Below are positions 34,101 to 43,100 of a stretch of DNA of 64,000 nt, piece after piece (position 1 is the stretch's first letter; each line of letters begins with the position of its first letter). The DNA comes from Macrostomum hystrix (taxonomy: Eukaryota; Platyhelminthes; Macrostomidae). The DNA lies in assembly GCA_950097015.1 (NCBI GenBank), contig CATNEN010000025.1, positions 1,519,001 to 1,583,000 of the forward strand, given 5' to 3'. Position numbers and translations under genes: made by a program. Below the pieces are notes generated by a model. It was given only the letters and a program-made list of their open reading frames with translations, was not told the DNA's origin and searched no databases.

Positions 34101-37100
34101 TCTCACCCGGTTAGGATTCGGACTCAACGTGGCGCCAAAAATTATGACGGCGGTTGTGAACAAAGTCCTGTCGATGGAAGACGACGTGCGTGAGGCCACG
34201 GACTCTTACATTGACGACATTATTGTGAACAATAGCAAGATTCCGAATGAACGCGTAACTGGGTTGCTTGCCCGGTTCGGGCTAGAAGCCAAGCCTCCTG
34301 AGAGCCTCATTGGGGGCCGCGTGCTCGGCCTCCGCGTCTACCGTCGAGAGGATGGGGTCATTTGCTGGAAACGAGACAATGTCCTCTCTCAGTTGAAAGG
34401 TCCAGCAACACGACGGCAACTATTCTCCTGGTGCGGCCAGCTAGTAGGCCATTTCCCCGTCGCCGCATGGCTGCGTGTCGCATGCAGCTACTTGAAGCGG
34501 GTCACCAGCACAATCGCGTGGGACGCTATCGTCAGCGAGTCTGCCATGCGGATCGCCCAAGAAATCAGCGAAATGGTCCAGGAACGAGATCCTGTCGCTG
34601 GGGTGTGGACCGTTGACGAGACTTCGCGCTGTCGCGTCTGGTGCGACGCCAGCAGCATCGCCATTGGAGCCGTCATCGAAATTGGTGGCGTAATCGTGGA
34701 GGACGCCTCGTGGTTGCGAAAACAAGACGACGCTGCGCACATCAATCTTGCCGAACTTGAGGCGGTCCTCAAGGGTATCAACCTTGCCCTCGCTTGGGGT
34801 ACGAGGAAAGTTGAAGTGTTGACTGATTCTGCAACCGTGCACGGCTGGCTCCAGTCTTTGATTGTCGGCGATAAGCCCGTGCGAGTCAAAGGTCTCGGTG
34901 AAGCTCTGGTTCGGAAACGGCTATCATTAATCCGAGACACGGCGTCGGAGTGCGAGCTCGAGCTACTGACATCGCTGGTGCCATCTTCAGCAAACAAGGC
35001 AGACGCACTGACGCGAGTACCGCAACAGTGGCTGCGCCAGCGGCCCTTCTGTGCAGTGGCGCTGCGCCCCGTTGACATGGATCTCCGTGCGTGCCACGAG
35101 AAGCACCACTTCGGGGTGGACAGGACGCTCTACCTGGCCAAACTGTGCTTCCCTGAACGTGAGGTACTGCGTGAAGAGGTTGAGCGCATCGTTGCAAACT
35201 GCATCCGATGCAAGTCCGTAGACCCTGCGCCGATGGTTTGGGACCATGGCAGACTCGAGGTGGATGCAAACTGGTGGCGCTTGGCCTGCGACGTGACCCA
35301 CTTTAAGGACGACCGCTATCTGTCCATTGTTGACTGCGGGCCGAGCAGATTCTCGCTGTGGCGAAAACTCACCGACGAGCGGACAGCGTCAATTACCGGG
35401 ATACTCGTGCAGGTGTTCCGAGAGCGGGGCCCTCCCTGGCAGCTGCTTCTCGACAATTCACCGACCTTCCGCTCCGCTGAGGTCCGTGCGTTTTGTGAGG
35501 CTTGGGGAGTGCAGCTCCTCTTCCGTTGCGCTCACCGGCCGTCAGGCAACGGAATAGTCGAGCGCAATCATCGGACGATTAAGCGGATGGCAGCCAGAAC
35601 CGGAAAGGACGTACTGGAAATGGTGTTCTGGTACAACATGGCTCCAAAGGATGGCACTCGCAAGGACAGCGTGCCCAGCAGAATGGTCAGCACCTATGAC
35701 TGGAAGCCGCCAACTGTGTCTCTCCCTGAGGCCTTGGAGACCTTGGAGGCAAACCCCACCCTGCCAGTGGGAACAGAAGTGTTTGTTAAACCGCCGGCCG
35801 TCAGATGCACCGACGAGTGGCCTAGGGGACGCGTGACGGGCCAGGGACAAGGGTCTACGGTGGAGGTCGATGGCCTTCCCCGTCACGTAGCTGACGTCCG
35901 CCCGGCACCAGACACGCAACCGCAGCCTCCTGGGGTGGAGCGAGCTGTCGAGCGGGATGCCGAACCACGACGGTCTAATAGGGTGAAGTCGGCGCCGGTC
36001 CGTTACGAACCTTGATCTCTTGTGATCCGGAGATCAGGGGGTGATGTGTTGTACTTTTATATGTGTTGTACTTTCATTATATAGAAACTAGTATTTGACC
36101 GTTGCAGCTAAATATCCCATAGACAATTCGGTCTACCTGTTTGTTTGCGAGGACCGCGTTAAGAGTGTTTGCGGCTCTAGCTTTCGTGCTAACCTCGGGC
36201 TTTGCTATCTACACAAATACATTAGACCACACTGAGACCGAGGAGAGATGAGACTCTCCATCTCCAGATGAGAGAGGGATGAGAAAGGGAAAGATGAGAC
36301 ATAAGGTGTTGGAAGGGGCAAATGGCCGGAATTGGGAGCTTTGAGGGCCACATCTGGCCCACAGGCCAGATTTTGCCGACCCCAGGAATAGACTGAATGG
36401 GAAATTGGATTGAATGAATGGGAGATTGGATTGAATGAATGAGAGATGGGATTGAATGAATGGGAAATTTGATTGAATGAATGGGAGATTGGATTGAATG
36501 AATGGGAAATTTGATTGAATGAATGGGAGATTGGATTGAATGAATGAGAGATTGGATTGAATGAATGGGAGATTGGATTGAATGAATGGGAGATTGGATT
36601 GAATGAATGAGAGATTGGATTGAATGAATGGGAAATTTGATTGAATGAATGGGAGATTGGATTGAATGAATGAGAGATTGGATTGAATGAATGGGAAATT
36701 TGATTGAATAAATGGGAGATTGGATTGAATGAATGAGAGATTGGATTGAATGAATGGGAAATTTGATTGAATGAATGGGAGATTGGATTGAATGAATGAG
36801 AGATTGGATTGAATGAATGGGAAATTTGATTGAATGAATGGGAGATTGGATTGAATGAATGAGAGATTTGATTGAATGAATGGGAAATTTGATTGAATGA
36901 ATGGGAAATTTGATTGAATGAATGGAAGATTGGATTGAATAAATGGGAGATTGGATTGAATGAATGGGAGATTGGATTGAATGAATGGGAGATTGGATTG
37001 AATGAATGGGAGATTGGATTGAATAAATGGGAGATTGGATTCAATAAATGGGAGATTGGATTCAATAAATGGGAGATTGGATTGAATGAATGGGAGATTG

Positions 37101-40100
37101 GATTGAGTGAATGGGAGATTGGATTGAATGAATGGGAGATTGGATTGAATGAATGGGAGATTGGATTGAATAAATGGGAGATTGGATTCAATAAATGGGA
37201 GATTGGATTCAATAAATGGGAGATTGGATTGAATGAATGGGAGATTGGATTGAATGAATGGGAGATTGGATTGAATGAATGGGAGATTGGATTGAATGAA
37301 TGGGAGATTGGATTGAATAAATGGGAGATTGGATTCAATAAATGGGAGATTGGATTCAATAAATGGGAGATTGGATTGAATGAATGGGAGATTGGATTGA
37401 ATGAATGGGAGATTGTATTGAGTGAATGGGAAATTTGATTGAATGAATTGGAGATTGGATTGAATGAATAAAGATTATTTTGCGAGAAAAAGCAGTCTGA
37501 ACTAACCCGGTCTCCACTTTAACTGGCTGCAGACAAAGCTTGTCATTGTGTTGTGTGCTGTTGACGTGAGAGGACACAGCGTAGAAGCAGATGTCTGTGA
37601 CGGATTGCAGACATGCGATGGCCTGCGAATGCGTGCGAGAGTCTGTGTGCTAGCTTGAGATGCTAGCCTAAAGGGATCTGCAGGATGGCAGCCCAGTCCG
37701 AGGATCTGGGAGGATGGCAGCCCAGTCCGAGGATCTGGGAGGATGGCAGCCCAGTCCGAGGATCTGGGAGGTTGGCAGCCCAGTCCGAGGATCTAGGAGG
37801 ATGGCAGCCCAGTGCTGAGGATCTGGGAGGATGGCAGCCCAGTGCTGAGGATCTGGGAGGATGGCAGCCCAGTCCTGAGGATCTGGGAGGATGGCAGCCC
37901 AGTCCTGAGGATCTGGGAGGATGGCAGCCCAGTGCTGAGGATCTGGGAGGATGGCAGCCCAGTCCTGAGGATCTGGGAGGATGGCAGCCCAGTCCGAGGA
38001 TCTGGGAGGTTGGCAGCCCAGTCCGAGGATCTAGGAGGATGGCAGCCCAGTGCTGAGGATCTGGGAGGATGGCAGCCCAGTGCTGAGGATCTGGGAGGAT
38101 GGCAGCCCAGTCCTGAGGATCTGGGAGGATGGCAGCCCAGTCCTGAGGATCTGGGAGGATGGCAGCCCAGTCCGAGGATCTGGGAGGTTGGCAGCCCAGT
38201 CCGAGGATCTAGGAGGATGGCAGCCCAGTGCTGAGGATCTGGGAGGATGGCAGCCCAGTGCTGAGGATCTGGGAGGATGGCAGCCCAGTCCTGAGGATCT
38301 GGGAGGATGGCAGCCCAGTCCTGAGGATCTGGGAGGATGGCAGCCCAGTGCTGAGGATCTGGGAGGATGGCAGCCCAGTCCGAGGATCTGGGAGGTTGGC
38401 AGCCCAGTCCGAGGATCTAGGAGGATGGCAGCCCAGTCCTGAGGATCTGGGAGGATGGCAGCCCAGTGCTGAGGATCTGGGAGGATGGCAGCCCAGTCCT
38501 GAGGATCTGGGAGGATGGCAGCCCAGTCCTGAGGATCTGGGAGGATGGCAGCCCAGTGCTGAGGATCTGGGAGGATGGCAGCCCAGTCCTGAGGATCTGG
38601 GAGGATGGCAGCCCAGTGCTGAGGATCTGGGAGGATGGCAGCTCAGTGCTGAGGATCTGGGAGGATGGCAGCCCAGTGCTGAGGATCTGGGAGGATGGCA
38701 GCCCAGTGCTGAGGATCTGGGAGGATGGCAGCCCAGTGCTGAGGATCTGGGAGGATGGCAGCCCAGTGCTGAGGATCTGGGAGGATGGCAGCCCAGTGCT
38801 GAGGATCTGGGAGGATGGCAGCCCAGTGCTGAGGATCTGGGAGGATGGCAGCCCAGTCCTGAGGATCTGGGAGGATGGCAGCCCAGTGCTGAGGATCTGG
38901 GAGGATGGCAGCCCAGTGCTGAGGATCTGGGAGGATGGCAGCCCAGTGCTGAGGATCTGGGAGGATGGCAGCCCAGTGCTGAGGATCTGGGAGGATGGCA
39001 GCCCAGTGCTGAGGATCTGGGAGGATGGCAGCCCAGTGCTGAGGATCTGGGAGGATGGCAGCCCAGTCCTGAGGATCTGGGAGGATGGCAGCCCAGTCCT
39101 GAGGATCTGGGAGGATGGCAGCCCAGTCCGAGGATCTGGGAGGTTGGCAGCCCAGTCCGAGGATCTAGGAGGATGGCAGCCCAGTGCTGAGGATCTGGGA
39201 GGATGGCAGCCCAGTGCTGAGGATCTGGGAGGATGGCAGCCCAGTCCTGAGGATCTGGGAGGATGGCAGCCCAGTCCTGAGGATCTGGGAGGATGGCAGC
39301 CCAGTGCTGAGGATCTGGGAGGATGGCAGCCCAGTCCGAGGATCTGGGAGGTTGGCAGCCCAGTCCGAGGATCTAGGAGGATGGCAGCCCAGTGCTGAGG
39401 ATCTGGGAGGATGGCAGCCCAGTGCTGAGGATCTGGGAGGATGGCAGCCCAGTCCTGAGGATCTGGGAGGATGGCAGCCCAGTCCTGAGGATCTGGGAGG
39501 ATGGCAGCCCAGTGCTGAGGATCTGGGAGGATGGCAGCCCAGTCCTGAGGATCTGGGAGGATGGCAGCCCAGTGCTGAGGATCTGGGAGGATGGCAGCTC
39601 AGTGCTGAGGATCTGGGAGGATGGCAGCCCAGTGCTGAGGATCTGGGAGGATGGCAGCCCAGTGCTGAGGATCTGGGAGGATGGCAGCCCAGTGCTGAGG
39701 ATCTGGGAGGATGGCAGCCCAGTGCTGAGGATCTGGGAGGATGGCAGCCCAGTGCTGAGGATCTGGGAGGATGGCAGCCCAGTGCTGAGGATCTGGGAGG
39801 ATGGCAGCCCAGTGCTGAGGATCTGGGAGGATGGCAGCCCAGTGCTGAGGATCTGGGAGGATGGCAGCCCAGTGCTGAGGATCTGGGAGGATGGCAGCCC
39901 AGTGCTGAGGATCTGGGAGGATGGCAGCCCAGTGCTGAGGATCTGGGAGGATGGCAGCCCAGTCCTGAGGATCTGGGAGGATGGCAGCCCAGTGCTGAGG
40001 ATCTGGGAGGATGGCAGCCCAGTGCTGAGGATCTGGGAGGATGGCAGCCCAGTGCTGAGGATCTGGGAGGATGGCAGCCCAGTCCTGAGGATCTGGGAGG

Positions 40101-43100
40101 ATGGCAGCCCAGTGCTGAGGATCTGGGAGGATGGCAGCCCAGTCCTGAGGATCTGGGAGGATGGCAGCCCAGTCCTGAGGATCTGGGAGGATGGCAGCCC
40201 AGTGCTGAGGATCTGGGAGGATGGCAGCCCAGTCCTGAGGATCTGGGAGGATGGCAGCCCAGTCCTGAGGATCTGGGAGGATGGCAGCTCAGTCCAGCCT
40301 ACCTGTTTTGCATCGTCAGCCTGGAGCCAAGTGGAGATCTGATCGGCTGTCTGAAGTATGGCCTGCGTTTTAGGCAAAATCGCTTGTAGAAAAAGTGAAT
40401 TCATATTTTTGATGATAATAAAAACACACGTGGGCTTCTCCACCCACGAACTCACTGGCATGCGATCGTGTATCTCGCTGACGACGTCGCTGGCATGCAC
40501 CGTAATGACTGTGAAGCTGTACAGATCCGGCTTGCCTGGCTGTCAGTGTGACAGATCGGTTATTAAATAGTTTAAAGTAAAGGTTTCATTAAAATTATTA
40601 AATTCTAAAAAAACTTCTCAAAATGCAACATAAAGGACAAGAGTTACTATAAATATTTTACAACAGCACAACATCTCTCATTGCCATTGTGTTTCGCTTC
40701 TAAAATAGAAAACGAAACTATATGCATGACTCATGACACAAAACGTTTGTGAAACTTGTTTGTATTATACAAAAGTCTCAAGCAATGGTATATATCAAGC
40801 CTTGCAAGCCAAATCGAAACTTTTAGAGAAGCAGGATAGACAGAGGGGAGATGAGACAGAGAACAGATAGACAGAGGAGAGATGAGACAGAGAACAGATA
40901 GACAGAGAGGAGATGAGACAGAGAACAGATAGACAGAGGGGAGATGAGACAGAGAACAGATAGACAGAGGGGAGATGAGACATAGAACAGATAGACAGAG
41001 GAGAGATGAGACAGGAGAGAGATGAGAAAGGGGAGTGAGACATGGGAGAGATGAGACAGGGGAGAGATGATACATGGGAGAGATGAGAGAGGGGAGAGAT
41101 GAGGCAGGGGAGAGATGAGGCAGGGGAGAGATGAGGCAGGGGAGAGATGGTACATGGGAGAGATGAGAGAGGGGAGAGATAAGACAGGGAAGGATGAGAC
41201 AGGAGAGAGATGAGAAAGGGGAGTGAGACATGGGAGAGATGAGACAGGGGAGAGATGAGACAGGGGAGAGATAAGACAGGGGAGAGATGAGACAGGGGAG
41301 GGATGAGACACGGAGAGATGAGACAGGGGAGAGATGAGACAGGGGAGAGATGAGACATAGGAGAGATGAGGCAGGGGAGAGATGAGACAAGGGAGAAATG
41401 AAACAGGGGAGAGATGGGACAGGGGAGAGATGAGACAGGAGAGGGACGAGACCGGGGAGAGATGAGACAGGAGAGAGATGGGACAGGGGAGAGATGAGAC
41501 AGGAGAGATGAGACCTGGGAGGGATGAGATCGGGGAGAGATGAGACATGGGAGAGATGAGACAGTGGGGAGATGAGACAAGGGAGAGATGAAACAGGGGG
41601 GGGAGAGATGAGACAGGGAGAGATGACACAGGAGAGATGAGACAGGGAAGAGTTGAGACAGATAAGAGATGAGACAGGGGAGAGATGACACAGGAGAGAT
41701 GAGACAGGGGAGAGTTGAGACAGATAAGAGTTGAGACAGATAAGAGTTGAGACAGATAAGAGTTGAGACAGATAAGAGATGAGACAGATGAGAGATGAGT
41801 GAAGTTATGGAGATGGTAATGTAAGGTAAGGTAAGTTAAGGTAAGAGATGAGGAGCTATCGTGAAGTAGGCAGTGGGTATTTTAAAAGCTTAAATATTTT
41901 TTAACTGACAGTCATTTATTAATTGAGGGGCCGTAAAGATTTTCACTAACCAGCTCTTTGTGCACATCAAACAGAGCGGCGATGAACATCAGATTCGGCT
42001 GCTGCTGCTTATCATTGTGCTCCACCCAGCCTGGCGGATGAAAAAAATAGGCCTGCTTGGCCCCAGCAGAGCCCAGTTTGGGCCGCTTCCACTCGTAGAA
42101 GCCTTCGCACAGTAGGACGCAGCGTCGGCCCTTTAGCACCAGATTGCGGAAGCTGGCCTTCTCCATCAGGGTCTCAACTCTAGCGTTGGACATGTGCATT
42201 GAGAAGCCTGAGGCGTCACGGCCTACCCAGGAGGGCACCAGTCCCCACTTCATGGTGGAGATAAGGCGGCTGCCTGGCGAGCCGGTTGGGTCACAGTACA
42301 GCACTGGCCTAGTGGGACATTGCAGGTGGGAATTCAATGTTGATTTGAGTTAATATCACAGTACTTATGTGTCTCAATTTAGTACTTAAGCCAAAGGAAG
42401 CCACAAAAATACCGTTGAGACTTCTCAAAATCTCACATCACTAAGAGAGCTGGCTCAAAGTCTGACATCACTAAGAGAGCTGGCTCAAGGTCACACATCA
42501 TTAAGAGAGCTGGCTCAAAGTCTCACATCACTAAGAGAGCTGGCTCAAGGTCACACATCACTAAGAGAGCTGGCTCAAAGTCTCACATCATTAAGAGAGC
42601 TGGCTCAAAGTCTCACATCACTAAGAGAGCTGGCTCAAAGTCACACATCACTAAGAGAGCTGGCTCAAAGTCTCACATCACTAAGAGAGCTGGCTCAAGG
42701 TCACACATCACTAAGAGAGGTGGCTCAAAGTCTCACATCACTAAGAGAGCTGGCTCAAAGTCACACATCATTAAGAGAGCTGGCTCAAAGTCTCACATCA
42801 CTAAGAGAGCTGGCTCAAGGTCTCACATCACTAAGAGAGCTGGCTCAAAGTCTCACATCATTAAGAGAGCTGGCTCAAAGTCTCACATCACTAAGAGAGC
42901 TGGCTCAAAGTCTCACATCACTAACAGAGCTGGCTCAAAGTCTCACATCACTAAGAGAGCTGGCTCAAAGTCTCACATCACTAAGAGAGCTGGCTCAAAG
43001 TCTCACATCACTAAGAGAGCTGGCTCAAGGTCTCACATCACTAAGAGAGTTGGCTCAAAGTCTCACATCACTAAGAGAGCTGGCTCAAGGTCTCACATCA

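Larger units (their letters stand above)
31951..36231 (+). mobile_element. Ty3/gypsy-type LTR retrotransposon, complete, 4281 bp
   Basis: Two 187-bp LTRs that look identical flank a single gag-pol ORF. Identical LTRs imply recent insertion. Gene order protease, reverse transcriptase, RNase H, integrase is that of Ty3/gypsy (Metaviridae) and not of copia. It sits in the last intron of HMCES, in the orientation opposite to that gene. The 3' LTR is preceded by a purine-rich tract. The flanks carry an unusual 39-bp direct repeat (31896-31934 and 36232-36270) in place of a 4-6 bp duplication. Confidence 0.93.
31688..36385. mobile_element. hAT-like non-autonomous element, split by the LTR retrotransposon
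   Basis: The left end CAGGAGTCGGCAAACTT (31688) and the right end, read in reverse, CTGGGGTCGGCAAAATCTGG (36385) form short TIRs of the CAGGGGTCGGCAAA type known from hAT elements, followed on both sides by GGCC-rich subterminal sequence. The flanks GGATAGAT (31680-31687) and GAATAGAC (36386-36393) agree at 6 of 8 positions, compatible with a decayed 8-bp target duplication. Without the retrotransposon the element would be about 400 bp, with GAGATGAGAC repeats inside and no coding capacity. Confidence 0.6.

Noticed and set aside
36205-37359. 384-codon NPISHSF-repeat ORF
   Set aside because: Translation of the 21-bp minisatellite; open on both strands.
37685-40389. Plus-strand EDLGGWQPSA-repeat ORFs
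   Set aside because: Translation of the 30-bp array; the true coding in this area is HMCES exon 5 (40303-40362) on the minus strand.
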